Shown here: in pieces, positions 1-8,748 of the stretch
Layout of the letters: every line of letters begins with the position of its first letter
Position numbering within the stretch: position 1 is the first letter of the stretch
Origin: Aminobacter aminovorans
GTDB taxonomy: Bacteria > Pseudomonadota > Alphaproteobacteria > Rhizobiales > Rhizobiaceae
Assembly: GCF_900445235.1 (NCBI RefSeq)
Contig: NZ_UFSM01000001.1
Location: 676,501 to 740,500 of the forward strand
DNA: 64,000 bases
Reading direction: 5' to 3'
Notes under the pieces: generated by a model
Seen by the model: only the letters and a program-made list of their open reading frames with translations
Databases searched by the model: none
What the model was told of the DNA's origin: nothing
Program-made: the position numbers and the translations under genes

Positions 1-327
1 GGCGACGAACAGCGGCGCCGAGTTGCTGGCGGCGAGCAGGAAGGAGGCCGCCGCATACAGCAGGGCGCCCGATATGAGAACCGGACGCCGGCCGATCCGA
101 TCGGAGATCGGGCCGAAGAGTATCTGCCCGAGCCCGAGCACGATCATGTAGAGGCTCAGCGTCAGCTGGACGATGTCTGATGTCGTGCCGAGGATTGCCG
201 GCATCGCCGGCACGACCGGCAGGTAGATGTCCATGGCCAGCGAGGCCAGGATGTCGAAGGGCGCCATCAGCAGGAGTGCTGTTGGCAAAGAATAGCTCCA
301 CGAAGGGGGAGAGTTTCGATTGGGCAT
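1..327 (-). CDS. FloR/CmlA-like MFS drug exporter (5' part, runs off window)
   Basis: This is the N-terminal 109 codons of a major facilitator transporter; the rest lies beyond the left edge. The translated start carries a first helix with the motif LLMAPFDILASLAMDIYLPV, then a stretch containing QLTLSLYM and the MFS motif A loop GPISDRIGRRPVL. This order and wording closely resemble the FloR/CmlA phenicol exporters of the Bcr/CflA (DHA1) group. The family exports drugs through the inner membrane by proton antiport. The ATG at 327 is the only suitable start. Whether it confers resistance to chloramphenicol or florfenicol cannot be told from a fragment; chromosomal homologues may have other substrates. 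The family call is firm and the FloR subgroup likely. Confidence 0.8.
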   Translation of the reverse strand, partial: MPNRNSPPSWSYSLPTALLLMAPFDILASLAMDIYLPVVPAMPAILGTTSDIVQLTLSLYMIVLGLGQILFGPISDRIGRRPVLISGALLYAAASFLLAASNSAPLFVA

Positions 328-668
328 GACTTTTCATCCGCACAAATGAATTCATCTGGCGGCGGACTGCCACTTCATATGTCCACTACATCGGCTGGGA
401 AACCGGAAGCGATTTCCGGCAGCCGCGCTGGACCGATCAACGATCAGGAATGTGGGGCAGGGCGCCGCAACAACGTCTTGGTGTTGTTGCGGCCTATCTG
501 TCTGCGGACTTGGCTGTACCCATGTTCGTCTCGCGGAGTAGCGCGGTGGCGCCTTGATAAGCTCGTGGTTTCCCTAGCAGCCCGCCTGGCCCGGAACAAC
601 CCTCTGCGTCGAGGGTGCGGCCCCGGCAGGGCCGGTCGAGGCTCGCCGGCGGGCAAAACCCGGCTGCC
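328..668. other. Intergenic region upstream of the FloR-like gene
   Basis: These 341 bases separate two minus-strand genes. Short frames on both strands show no recognisable domain. The region holds the terminator-like hairpin at the end of the diguanylate cyclase gene, a perfect 11-bp inverted repeat (464-474 with 483-493), a 6-bp inverted repeat (403-408 with 414-419), and an ATGT-N5-ACAT half-site pair at 379-391. The exporter promoter must lie here. I recognise no known RNA. Confidence 0.6.
464..493. repeat. Perfect 11-bp inverted repeat
   Basis: GCCGCAACAAC at 464-474 is followed after an 8-base loop by its exact reverse complement at 483-493. Neither strand has a T-run after it, so it is not a classical terminator. 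It lies 137 bp upstream of the exporter start and could be an operator or a leader-RNA stem. Confidence 0.6.
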
Positions 669-687
669 TCAGGCAGCGCGCGGGTTT
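655..687 (-). terminator. Terminator-like hairpin over the GGDEF stop codon
   Basis: On the minus strand AAACCCG...GCTGCC pairs with GGCAGC...CGGGTTTT, with a small bulge. The TGA stop of the diguanylate cyclase (671-669) forms the loop. The descending arm ends in a short T-run, as in an intrinsic terminator. Confidence 0.55.
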
Positions 688-1709
688 CTCACCCCTGCCG
701 TCTCCGCTGCCTTGAATATCCGGAACGTGTTGCGGCCCGCCGATTTGGCGGCGTAGAGCGCAGTGTCGGCCCGCACCAGCAAGTCCGAGGGCGTGCATTC
801 TTCATGGAGCGCGATGCCGATCGATGCCCCGAGTTTCAGCGCCCGGCCGCCATGGTCGACGGCCCTGCCGACCTTGTCGATTATCTCACGCGCCAGTTCC
901 GCTACCGCCGCAAGATCGAGTCCCGGACCAACCAACACGGCAAATTCGTCACCGCCAATGCGCGAGACGAGGTCGACACTGGCGCATGCGCTCTCCAGGC
1001 GCCGGGCCACTTCCTTCAGGCACTCGTCGCCAGCGACATGGCCGAAGGTGTCGTTGATCTGCTTGAAACCGTCGAGGTCGACCAGCAGCAGCGCGCCGAG
1101 CGACGGACGGTCGTCGCCGTCTGGTGTCACTTCCGAGAGTTTCGACTGGAAGCGGCTGCGGTTGGCCAACCCCGTCAGGACATCATATTCGGCGAGGTAG
1201 CGGGTCTGGTCGGCGAGAATCTTCTCTTCCGTGATGTCCTGCTTCATGCCGAAGATACGCACGGCAACACCATCCTCGCACTCGACGCTGGCGGTGATGC
1301 GGATCCAGCGGTGATTGCCCTTCGCCGTCACGATCTCGGCGTCCAGCCCGAAGCCGGTGCGTTCGGCAATCCCCTTGCTGCGCTTGGCGTGCAGCTCGAC
1401 GGCGGAAGCCGCCGTGTAGCACTTGACGATCTCTTCGCGGACGAGAGGTGATCCACGCGGCAGGTCGAAAAGATCATAGACCATATCGGTCCAATGCAGC
1501 GCCTGGTCGGCGAGGTTGCATTGCCACACGCCGATACGAGCAGCGGCCGAGGAACGGTCGAAGATCTTCTGACTGTGCGCCAGCGAGGCCGCTTGTTCGC
1601 GGATCAGCGCTGCCTGCGCGTCAAGCCTGGCCTCCAGCCCGACGATCGTGGCATCGCGTTGCCGGAGAACGGCCCGTCGCCGTATGTGCCGCGATGCCGG
1701 ACTGCGCAT
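669..1709 (-). CDS. PAS-GGDEF diguanylate cyclase
   Basis: This 346-residue protein probably makes cyclic di-GMP from GTP. Residues 20-45 look like a short coiled coil, 53-165 a PAS/PAC domain ending in the typical MKQDITEEK, and 172-335 a GGDEF domain with an intact GGDEF signature at 252-256 and the LVDLDGFKQIND motif. The inhibitory RxxD site five residues before GGDEF reads A-S-V-D, so its arginine is missing and product feedback through this site is unlikely. No membrane helix is visible, so it is probably cytosolic. The ATG at 1709 has an AGGGG-like sequence upstream. The PAS ligand is unknown. Confidence 0.9.
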   Translation of the reverse strand: MRSPASRHIRRRAVLRQRDATIVGLEARLDAQAALIREQAASLAHSQKIFDRSSAAARIGVWQCNLADQALHWTDMVYDLFDLPRGSPLVREEIVKCYTAASAVELHAKRSKGIAERTGFGLDAEIVTAKGNHRWIRITASVECEDGVAVRIFGMKQDITEEKILADQTRYLAEYDVLTGLANRSRFQSKLSEVTPDGDDRPSLGALLLVDLDGFKQINDTFGHVAGDECLKEVARRLESACASVDLVSRIGGDEFAVLVGPGLDLAAVAELAREIIDKVGRAVDHGGRALKLGASIGIALHEECTPSDLLVRADTALYAAKSAGRNTFRIFKAAETAGVRNPRAA

Positions 1710-1991
1710 GTGAATAGCCCCTGTTTCAGGCAGAGCTTCGCGCGAGGGCGCTTAATATTCCCTCTCTCTAATACCGTCACGGCAGATTGCTGAGCGCCAG
1801 GGTTAACATATCCCGAACGCACCCATGCCGACGCACGTGTTCTTGAATTGTTCTTGCGCACATTTGCAATCTATGCTTGTCTTTGGCCGAGGCTTAAGCA
1901 GGCGAGGGGCCGCCTGCCTGCAGCAACGTGCATGAATTGCCACAGCGCATCCGTGCCGCCTCAAGGGGCGCGGCGCTACAGGGAGGGCAGC

Positions 1992-3524
1992 ATGGTTTCA
2001 CGCGTGCGCACTGTCGCGTTCCAGGGCATCGAGGCGGTTCCCGTCGACGTGCAGGTGATGGTAGCGCCCGGCAAGGTCGGGATGCAGATCGTCGGCCTGC
2101 CCGACAAGGCGGTGGCCGAAAGCCGCGAGCGGGTGCAGGCCGCGCTGCACGCGTCCGGCCTGTCGATGCCAGCCAAGAAGGTCACTGTCAATCTCGCACC
2201 CGCCGACCTGCCCAAGGAAGGGAGCCACTACGACCTGCCGATTGCCCTCGGGCTGATGGCAGCACTCGGCGCCCTGCCGGGCGATGCGCTCGCCGCCTAT
2301 GTGGTGCTCGGCGAGTTGTCGCTCGACGGCACCATTTCGGCGGTAGCAGGAGCATTGCCTGCGGCAATCGGCGCCAATGCCGACGGCAAGGGGCTGATCT
2401 GCCCTGCCGCCAGCGGACCGGAAGCCGCCTGGGCTGGCGCCGACATCGACATTCTGGCGCCGCGCAGCCTGATTGCCATCGCCAACCATTTTCGCGGCAC
2501 CCAGGTGCTGTCCCGGCCGGAGCCCGGTATTCGTGCGGCGGCGCGCGACCTGCCCGACCTTGCCGACATCAAGGGCCAGGAAAGCGCCAGGCGCGCGCTC
2601 GAGGTAGCCGCCGCCGGCGGCCACAACCTCTTGATGGTCGGTCCACCCGGCGCCGGCAAGTCGATGCTGGCGGCGCGGCTGCCATCGATCCTGCCGCCGC
2701 TTTCGCCCAAGGAGTTGCTCGAAGTGTCGATGATCGCCTCGATCGCCGGCGAGCTCGCCGAGGGCAAGCTCACCGACAGGCGGCCGTTCCGCGCGCCGCA
2801 TCATTCGGCCTCGATGGCGGCGATGGTCGGCGGCGGCCTGAAGGCGAGGCCGGGCGAGGTGTCGCTCGCCCATCACGGCGTTCTTTTCCTCGACGAGTTC
2901 CCCGAATTCACCCCGCAGGTGCTCGATTCGCTGCGCCAGCCGCTCGAAGCCGGCGAATGCATGATCGCGCGCGCCAATCACCGCATCACCTATCCGGCGC
3001 GCATTCAGCTCGTCGCGGCGATGAACCCGTGCCGCTGCGGCATGGCCGGCGAACCCGGCTATCGCTGCCTGCGCGGCACGCGCTGCCAGTCCGACTACCA
3101 GGCGCGCATTTCAGGGCCATTGCTCGACCGCATCGACCTGCGCATCGATGTGCCTGCAGTCTCCGCCACAGACCTCATCCGCGGCGGCAGGTCGGAAGCC
3201 AGCGCCGATGTCGCATTGCGCGTCGCGCGGGCACGCGCCATCCAGCGCGAGCGCCTCGAACGCCATGGAGTGTCAGGTGCCACCACCAACGCGCAATGCG
3301 CGGCAGGCCTGATCGAAGACATCGCCGCGCCCGACGCCGCAGGGCTTTCGCTGTTGCGCGACGCCAGCGAAAAGCTCGGCTTCTCCGCCCGCGCCTATCA
3401 CCGCGTGCTCAAGGTGGCACGCACGCTGGCAGATCTCGACGGCAACGACACCGTCGGACGCATCCACCTTGCTGAGGCCATTTCATATCGCATCAGCGCC
3501 GAGCGGATGGCGCAGGCGGCGTAG
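1992..3524 (+). CDS. comM: YifB/ComM family Mg-chelatase-like AAA+ ATPase
   Basis: A 510-residue AAA+ ATPase of the ComM/YifB family. In naturally competent bacteria ComM is a hexameric helicase that promotes branch migration during integration of transforming DNA; in other bacteria its role is less clear. Residues 1-170 are the ChlI-like N-terminal domain, Walker A GPPGAGKS is at 217-224, Walker B VLFLDEF at 297-303, and a cysteine cluster (NPCRCG, then CLRGTRC) begins near 347. The frame opens earlier at 1848, but the ATG at 1992 has GGGAGG immediately upstream and fits the family N-terminus. It stands alone on the plus strand. Confidence 0.93.
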   Translation: MVSRVRTVAFQGIEAVPVDVQVMVAPGKVGMQIVGLPDKAVAESRERVQAALHASGLSMPAKKVTVNLAPADLPKEGSHYDLPIALGLMAALGALPGDALAAYVVLGELSLDGTISAVAGALPAAIGANADGKGLICPAASGPEAAWAGADIDILAPRSLIAIANHFRGTQVLSRPEPGIRAAARDLPDLADIKGQESARRALEVAAAGGHNLLMVGPPGAGKSMLAARLPSILPPLSPKELLEVSMIASIAGELAEGKLTDRRPFRAPHHSASMAAMVGGGLKARPGEVSLAHHGVLFLDEFPEFTPQVLDSLRQPLEAGECMIARANHRITYPARIQLVAAMNPCRCGMAGEPGYRCLRGTRCQSDYQARISGPLLDRIDLRIDVPAVSATDLIRGGRSEASADVALRVARARAIQRERLERHGVSGATTNAQCAAGLIEDIAAPDAAGLSLLRDASEKLGFSARAYHRVLKVARTLADLDGNDTVGRIHLAEAISYRISAERMAQAA

Positions 3525-3742
3525 GAGGAGGGAACACCCCAAGCGCAGTCCAGCCAGGGTTTTGCCTGGGAAGCAGGGGCAGCTGAGGCGAACCCGACAA
3601 CTTGCGCGGCGCCGGCAGAACTCAACTTCGTGGCTCTGGAGGGCCAAGCGCTTTGGCGCCATCGCTTGCGTCGGACCGGCGGGCACCACGCATCGTCATG
3701 GGCCGCATCCTGGACAAGCGGCAGCAGGATCGGGAAGAAGCG

Positions 3743-4390
3743 CTACTTGACGGAGCCGACCAGCATCGGCTGGCCTTCGCGGATCGTTACCCAGCGGCCG
3801 GTGTTCTCCGCTGACTGGCGCTTGAGATAGCTGTAGCCGGTCTCGTCCCACTGGCGCACGGCGTCCGTCAGGTTGTCGAGGATGAAGTCGCCCTTGGAGG
3901 TGCGTACGGTCAGCACGGCATGGCCCTCGCCATCAGGCTTGCGCACCACCGTGATCAGCAGGTTGGACAGCTTAAGGCCTTCGCGGTTCAAGGTCCGGCG
4001 CTTTTCCAGCACATAGTCCTCGCAGTCGCCTTCACCATTGTCGGGGTAGGTCCAGACCTCGTCGCGGCCATAGATATCGATGTCGTTCATCGGCTTGATG
4101 GCGGCGTTGACCGAGACGTTCACGGCGACGATCTTTCGCCACATCGCGCCCGTCATCTCTTCAGGCCCGGTGTCCCGCGACCTGATCGAGCACTCGGCCG
4201 GGTTGAGGCGGCAGAAATCATAATGGCCGATCGGCTGCGACGTCAGCCCGCCCGTGATCATCGGCTGGGAAGCGGCAAAGGCTGCGCCGGCGGACAAAAC
4301 CACGCCCGTCATCAGCCCGAAAAACACACCGGCACGCCCCGCCGCGTACCGTACGCCTGCTGCGGAAATCATCTGCCCCGCTCGCCCCAT
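3743..4390 (-). CDS. Transglutaminase-like cysteine peptidase (BTLCP family)
   Basis: A 215-residue exported protein of the bacterial transglutaminase-like cysteine proteinase family (DUF920). A hydrophobic signal segment (about residues 20-40, ending AAFA) suggests periplasmic location. The catalytic triad is visible: Cys123 in GDCEDYVLEK, His157 in EGHAVLTV and Asp172 in FILDNL. In Pseudomonas the relative LapG cleaves a surface adhesin under c-di-GMP control, but no lapD or large adhesin gene is present here, so the substrate is unknown. The start could instead be Met7 at 4372; neither has a strong ribosome site. Confidence 0.85.
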   Translation of the reverse strand: MGRAGQMISAAGVRYAAGRAGVFFGLMTGVVLSAGAAFAASQPMITGGLTSQPIGHYDFCRLNPAECSIRSRDTGPEEMTGAMWRKIVAVNVSVNAAIKPMNDIDIYGRDEVWTYPDNGEGDCEDYVLEKRRTLNREGLKLSNLLITVVRKPDGEGHAVLTVRTSKGDFILDNLTDAVRQWDETGYSYLKRQSAENTGRWVTIREGQPMLVGSVK

Positions 4391-4609
4391 TTACATCGTT
4401 AACAAAACGTTAAGAGCGAGGGGCAGGCAGAGTCAATGAAAGCTCGCGGCAGATTGCAGACATGGTTACCGCAGCGGCGGCCAAGCGATAATTGTGCAAC
4501 AGACGCACGGCACGGCGGGCCGATAGCAGGCGCCGGCTTTCGTCGTCCTCTATGCACGAATTCAACGAGTTAGGGTGCGGTGCACCCGCAACGGCACACA
4601 AAACGCAGA

Positions 4610-4635
4610 AAGGCCCGGTGTTTGCACCGGGCCTT
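4610..4635 (-). terminator. Intrinsic terminator of phaZ
   Basis: A perfect 11-bp stem (AAGGCCCGGTG with CACCGGGCCTT) around a TTTG loop, followed on the minus strand by T-rich sequence. It lies 38 bp after the phaZ stop. The rest of 4391-4672 shows no gene. Confidence 0.85.
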
Positions 4636-4672
4636 GCCTGTGGAAAAGATGAGCCTGGCTGGGCGGCGGCCG

Positions 4673-5944
4673 TCAGGCCTTGCGCACCAGCCGTGGCTTG
4701 GCCGCCTTGCGCGCGGAGGCGCCATAGCTTGCCATGAAGTCGACGATGCGCGGCACGATCTCGGCGCGGAAGCGTGAGCCGTTGAAAACGCCGTAGTGGC
4801 CGACAGCCGGCTGCATGTAATGGGCCTTCATGTCGTCGGGAACGTTGAGACACAGGTCGTGCGCGGCCTGCGTCTGGCCAAGGCCCGAAATGTCGTCGTT
4901 CTCGCCCTCGACGGTGAACAGCGCCACGTTGCGGATCGCCGAAGTGTCAACCGGTTGGCCGCGATGGGTCATCTCGCCCTTCGGCAGCGCGTGACGCACG
5001 AATACGGTGTCGACGGTCTGCAGGTAGAATTCGGCGGTCAGGTCCATCACGGCCAGATATTCGTCATAGAAGTCGCGATGCTTCTCGGCGCCGTCGCCAT
5101 CGTTCTTCACGAGGTGCATGAAGAAGTCCTTGTGGGCGATGATGTGGCGGTCGAGGTTCATGGTCATGAAGCCCGACAGCTGCAGGAAGCCAGGATAGAC
5201 CTCGCGGGCAAAGCCGGGCGCCGGCCACGGCACCTGCATGATGACGTTGTCGCGGAACCAGTCGATGCTCTTCTTCTCGGCGAGCTCGTTGACGGCGGTC
5301 GGATTGCGCCGGGTGTCGATCGGGCCGCCCATCAGCGTCATGGTCGACGGCGCGAAGCGGTCGCCGCGCGCCTCCATCACGGCGACTGCGGCGAGCACCG
5401 GTACCGACGGCTGGCACACCGCCATCACATGGGTGTCCGGTCCCAGCGCGTGGAACATGTCGATGACATAGTCGATGTAGTCGTCGAGATCGAACTTGCC
5501 TTCGGCCACCGGCACCATGCGGGCATCGGCCCAATCGGTGATGTAGACGTCGGCATGCGGCAGCATCGCCTCGACGGTGCCGCGCAGGAGCGTCGCATAG
5601 TGGCCCGACATCGGCGCCACGATCAAAAGCTTGGGATCCGGTCGGCGGCCGGCGGGCAGGTCGCGCTCGAAGCGGATCAGGTTGCAGAACGGCCTGGACC
5701 AGGCGACCTTTTCGGTGACCGCCACGGACTGAAAGTCGACCACCGTCTTGTTGAGTCCGAAGGCAGGTTTGCCGTAGCGGCGCGTCGTGCGCTCGAACAG
5801 TTCGGCCATCGCCGCCACCGAACGGCCGACCGGCATGTGCGAGAACGGGTTGAGCGGGTTGGAATAGAACAGCTTGACGGCGTCCGCATAGGCGCGGGCC
5901 GGCTGCAGCGCAGCATGGGTCGATTCATAAAGCTGGTAAAACAT
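4673..5944 (-). CDS. phaZ: Intracellular poly(3-hydroxybutyrate) depolymerase
   Basis: A 423-residue intracellular PHB depolymerase, which mobilises stored polyhydroxybutyrate granules into 3-hydroxybutyrate units. It has no signal peptide. The catalytic residues fit the cysteine-type PhaZ family: Cys177 in AVCQPSVPV (in place of the usual lipase-box serine), Asp350/351 in GEND-D and His383 in GHYGVFNG. The reading frame extends to 6034, but the ATG at 5944 has GAGGA 6 bases upstream and gives the family N-terminus MFYQLYES. It stands alone, with its own terminator and a 292-bp upstream region. Presence of this gene implies a PHB-storing organism. Confidence 0.93.
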   Translation of the reverse strand: MFYQLYESTHAALQPARAYADAVKLFYSNPLNPFSHMPVGRSVAAMAELFERTTRRYGKPAFGLNKTVVDFQSVAVTEKVAWSRPFCNLIRFERDLPAGRRPDPKLLIVAPMSGHYATLLRGTVEAMLPHADVYITDWADARMVPVAEGKFDLDDYIDYVIDMFHALGPDTHVMAVCQPSVPVLAAVAVMEARGDRFAPSTMTLMGGPIDTRRNPTAVNELAEKKSIDWFRDNVIMQVPWPAPGFAREVYPGFLQLSGFMTMNLDRHIIAHKDFFMHLVKNDGDGAEKHRDFYDEYLAVMDLTAEFYLQTVDTVFVRHALPKGEMTHRGQPVDTSAIRNVALFTVEGENDDISGLGQTQAAHDLCLNVPDDMKAHYMQPAVGHYGVFNGSRFRAEIVPRIVDFMASYGASARKAAKPRLVRKA

Positions 5945-6236
5945 GATGTCCTCATACGGCCATTCGGGGAGGCGAGCCGGCCGGAGGCCCGTCATGCAAT
6001 GCAGCGAAGTTAACAAACATCTGCTGCGATGCAATATCTCACTTGGTGTGAAACAGGGTCATTCTTTAGTCCAAGCTGTTGAAAATCCGTTTCCAATGGC
6101 GCCGCCGGCTCAGCATCTGCCTGCCTTGACGTTGTGCAGCGCCAAGAGACCCCGAATCGGTCCGACGGCCAAACGCCATCGTCCCGCCGGGCAAGACTGC
6201 ACGACGGATCAGGACAATTCAGGGGGTGTGAAGCTG

Positions 6237-6524
6237 TTAGATGCCTTCGACCAGCATGATTTCGCCATCGGCAAACTGCTGACGGATCGACTTGGCGTGC
6301 TGGTATTCGGGCGAAAAGTAGCAGTTGCGCGCGTCGTCCATCGAGGCGAACTCGATGATCACGTTGCGGGCCCGGCCAGGCCCCTCGACCGCCTCATGGG
6401 CGCCGCCACGAGCAATGAACTTCGCGCCGAAGCGTTCGAAAGCCGGCTTCGCCGCAGCGACATAGCCCTTGTAGCCCTCGGGGTCGCGAACATCGACGCG
6501 TGCGATCCAGTAAGCCTTGGTCAT
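6237..6524 (-). CDS. DUF1330 family protein (copy 1)
   Basis: A 95-residue DUF1330 protein, an alpha-beta barrel (ferredoxin-like) fold of unknown role found widely in proteobacteria. It starts MTKAYWIARVDV and contains the family motifs RGG and VIIEF. The ATG at 6524 is chosen because GGGAGGAAAG lies just upstream, although the frame runs open to 6626. It is homologous to a second DUF1330 gene in this window at 59726-60019 inside the his operon. No function can be assigned. Confidence 0.85.
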   Translation of the reverse strand: MTKAYWIARVDVRDPEGYKGYVAAAKPAFERFGAKFIARGGAHEAVEGPGRARNVIIEFASMDDARNCYFSPEYQHAKSIRQQFADGEIMLVEGI

Positions 6525-6661
6525 TCTTTCCTCCCGGGCTGCCCCATCTTCGAAACTCGCTGTGACGAGCCGACTGGTGTTGTTTTTGAGAATCGGAGCG
6601 CTGCGTACATTCAGGTCCGTGAGCACCGGAAGCGGAGAAACCCGCGGCAGGCGTCCGTCAC

Positions 6662-7363
6662 CTAGGCTTTTGCCATTTCCTCAAGGATAGCCTGCGCCGC
6701 AGCCTTCCTGTCAACCGCACCGACGATCGGGCGCGCAACGACGAGGTGGCTCGAGCCGTTGCGCATGGCGTCGGCCGGGGTAACGACCCGCTTCTGGTCG
6801 CCATGGTCGCTGCCCGCGGGGCGGATGCCCGGCGTCACAACCGCCATCCCTGGCCCGACGATGCGGCGCACCGCCGAGGCTTCGCTGGCCGAGCAGACGA
6901 TGCCGCCCATCTTTGCCTGCAGCGCCTGTTCGGCGCGGCGCAGCACCAGCGTGTGCGGGTCGTATTCATAGCCCGCGTCGATCATGTCCTTTTCGTCCAT
7001 CGAGGTCAGCACCGTCACCGCGAGCAGGCACAGGTCGCTGCCTTTGGCTGCCTCGACCGCCGCCTTCATCGACTTGGGATAGGCATGCAGCGTCAGCATG
7101 GTCATGCCCATCTTGACGATGTTCTCGACGCCCTTGGCCACCGTGTTGTCGATGTCGAGCAGCTTCATGTCGAGGAAGACCTTGGTGCCGCCGCTGGCCA
7201 GCTCGCGGGCGAAGTCGAGCCCACCGGCAAAAGCCAGCTGGTAGCCGATCTTGTAGAAGCTCGCAGTGCCTTCGAGTTCGCGCACCGCTCTTTCGGCTTC
7301 CTTGACGGTCGGCAGGTCGAGGCCGACGATCAGCTGGTCACGTACAGTATCTATGCTGCTCAT
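6662..7363 (-). CDS. pyrF: Orotidine-5'-phosphate decarboxylase
   Basis: A 233-residue enzyme that decarboxylates OMP to UMP in the last step of de novo pyrimidine synthesis. The catalytic set is visible in [12 protein letters not shown]: Asp65, Lys67, Asp70 and Asp72. Near the C-terminus TPGIRPAG and the phosphate loop VVARPIV are present. The ATG at 7363 overlaps the stop codon of the upstream FMN reductase gene by 4 bases (ATGA), so the two are translationally coupled; the in-frame extension to 7414 would lie inside that gene. Confidence 0.96.
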   Translation of the reverse strand: MSSIDTVRDQLIVGLDLPTVKEAERAVRELEGTASFYKIGYQLAFAGGLDFARELASGGTKVFLDMKLLDIDNTVAKGVENIVKMGMTMLTLHAYPKSMKAAVEAAKGSDLCLLAVTVLTSMDEKDMIDAGYEYDPHTLVLRRAEQALQAKMGGIVCSASEASAVRRIVGPGMAVVTPGIRPAGSDHGDQKRVVTPADAMRNGSSHLVVARPIVGAVDRKAAAQAILEEMAKA

Positions 7364-7959
7364 GGTTCTACCCTTCGCGACATCATGGTGGCTCGTTCGA
7401 TCAGCGCATGGCACAGCCGCTGCATGCCCTTGCGCAGGCGCTCCTCGCGGAATTCGCCATTGTCGTCGAAGGCCTCGCCGCCATGCGGCACCGAAACCTG
7501 TGGCGAAATCACTTCCATCTGGATGTGCGACAGCACCGCGCGCAAATGGGCGGCGCTGCGGATGCCGGCGAAATGGCCGTCGGAGGAAGAGCAGATCGCC
7601 ACCAGCTTGCCGGCATAGGGCTGCAGGCGCTTGCCGCCGTCGCTGCGCACCCGGCTGACCCAGTCGATGGTGTTCTTGAGCAGCGGCGGCATCGAGCCAT
7701 TATATTCGGGCGTCGCGATCAGCACCGCGTCATGCATGTCGATCAGGCGGGCGAGTTTGACGGCATTATCGGGCACGCCGTCGCGTTCTTCGAGGTCCTC
7801 GTCCATGATCGGCAGCGGATAGTCGGCAAGCGAGATGCGCGTCACCTCGGCGCCCTGCAGCGCCAATTCCTTCTGCGCTATGTCGGCCGTGCGGCCGCTA
7901 TAGGCGCCGATCCTGATCGAACCGGCAAAGACGAGAATTCTTGGAACGAGCGGCATCAT
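7360..7959 (-). CDS. NADPH-dependent FMN reductase / ChrR-like flavoprotein
   Basis: A 199-residue flavodoxin-like quinone/FMN reductase. The N-terminal FMN-phosphate loop [13 protein letters not shown] and the isoalloxazine-binding segment [17 protein letters not shown] identify the family, which includes ChrR and YieF. These enzymes reduce quinones, chromate or FMN with NAD(P)H in the cytosol. Two adjacent ATGs at 7959 and 7956 both fit AGGATGG upstream. It overlaps pyrF by 4 bases. The link to pyrimidine synthesis is positional only. Confidence 0.88.
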   Translation of the reverse strand: MMPLVPRILVFAGSIRIGAYSGRTADIAQKELALQGAEVTRISLADYPLPIMDEDLEERDGVPDNAVKLARLIDMHDAVLIATPEYNGSMPPLLKNTIDWVSRVRSDGGKRLQPYAGKLVAICSSSDGHFAGIRSAAHLRAVLSHIQMEVISPQVSVPHGGEAFDDNGEFREERLRKGMQRLCHALIERATMMSRRVEP

Positions 7960-8043
7960 CCATCCTGTGGCACCGGCAAGGCGCGCCCGACATCGTGGCG
8001 ACGGTATAGGGGTGATCAGCCGGCCAAATCAAGGCCGCAGCAC

Positions 8044-8649
8044 TCAGTGCTTGGCGCGGCGATAGACCCAGAGCTGCGTCGGCGGAATGTTGCGGATGAT
8101 GAAGTCGAAATGCTCGACGGTGTAGTTGCCCAGGCCCGGCGGGATCGGCGACTTCGGGCCGTAGGTAAGCTGGATCACAGGTCGCCCGGCGGGAATGCGT
8201 CTGAGCAGGCCTTCGAGATAGGCGACGCGGCTGGTAACCGGAAAATTGAGCAGCGGCACGCCCGAGACGACCGAGTCGAAGGTCAGGTCCTTCTTGTCGC
8301 CGAGCGTGTTGTCGAGGTCGAAGGCGTCGCCCTCGATGACATTGACGCGCGGGTAGAGGCGGCGCAGGTGCTGGACGAAATCGGCTGAGTATTCAACCGT
8401 GTAGAGATCCTCGGGCTTCACGCCGTGCGCAAGGATCGCCTTGGTGATGACGCCAGTGCCTGGTCCGACTTCCAGGACCGGCAGGCCCGAGCGGGTGTTG
8501 ACGACCGAGGCCATGCGCTTGGCGGTGACCGAACTGGTCGGCACGATCGAACCGACGGCTTTGGGCTTGTCGATCCAGCCCTTGAAGAACTTCAGTTCGT
8601 CGTCGAACTTGGCCGCAAGGGTTTTGCGCAATCCTGAACCGCGTGGCAT
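8044..8649 (-). CDS. pmtA: Phosphatidylethanolamine N-methyltransferase PmtA
   Basis: A 201-residue soluble SAM-dependent methyltransferase of the Sinorhizobium/Agrobacterium-type PmtA family. It methylates phosphatidylethanolamine stepwise to phosphatidylcholine at the inner membrane. The SAM motif I LEVGPGTG is at 59-66, and the N-terminal basic helix FFKGWIDKPKAVGSIVPTS, typical of this family, may bind membrane. GAGGAG lies 9 bases upstream of the ATG. It sits just downstream of dnaJ on the same strand. The name is based on similarity; small rRNA-adenine-dimethylase-like relatives are the main alternative. Confidence 0.82.
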   Translation of the reverse strand: MPRGSGLRKTLAAKFDDELKFFKGWIDKPKAVGSIVPTSSVTAKRMASVVNTRSGLPVLEVGPGTGVITKAILAHGVKPEDLYTVEYSADFVQHLRRLYPRVNVIEGDAFDLDNTLGDKKDLTFDSVVSGVPLLNFPVTSRVAYLEGLLRRIPAGRPVIQLTYGPKSPIPPGLGNYTVEHFDFIIRNIPPTQLWVYRRAKH

Positions 8650-8748
8650 CGCTTCGATCTCCTCACCGCTGCTGGGGGGAGAAATAACAGCAAAGTGGGC
8701 CAGCGCAAGCAGAAAGCTGGCTCAATTTCCGTTACGGCAGAAACATTC

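Noticed and set aside
444..656. A 70-codon minus-strand leader peptide for the exporter
   Set aside because: Too long and too far upstream for a typical attenuation peptide, and Arg-rich as expected of chance GC-rich frames.
3521..3545. Small RNA with an anti-Shine-Dalgarno CCCTCCTCC loop on the minus strand after comM
   Set aside because: Only the short motif is present; no stem or terminator supports an RNA gene.
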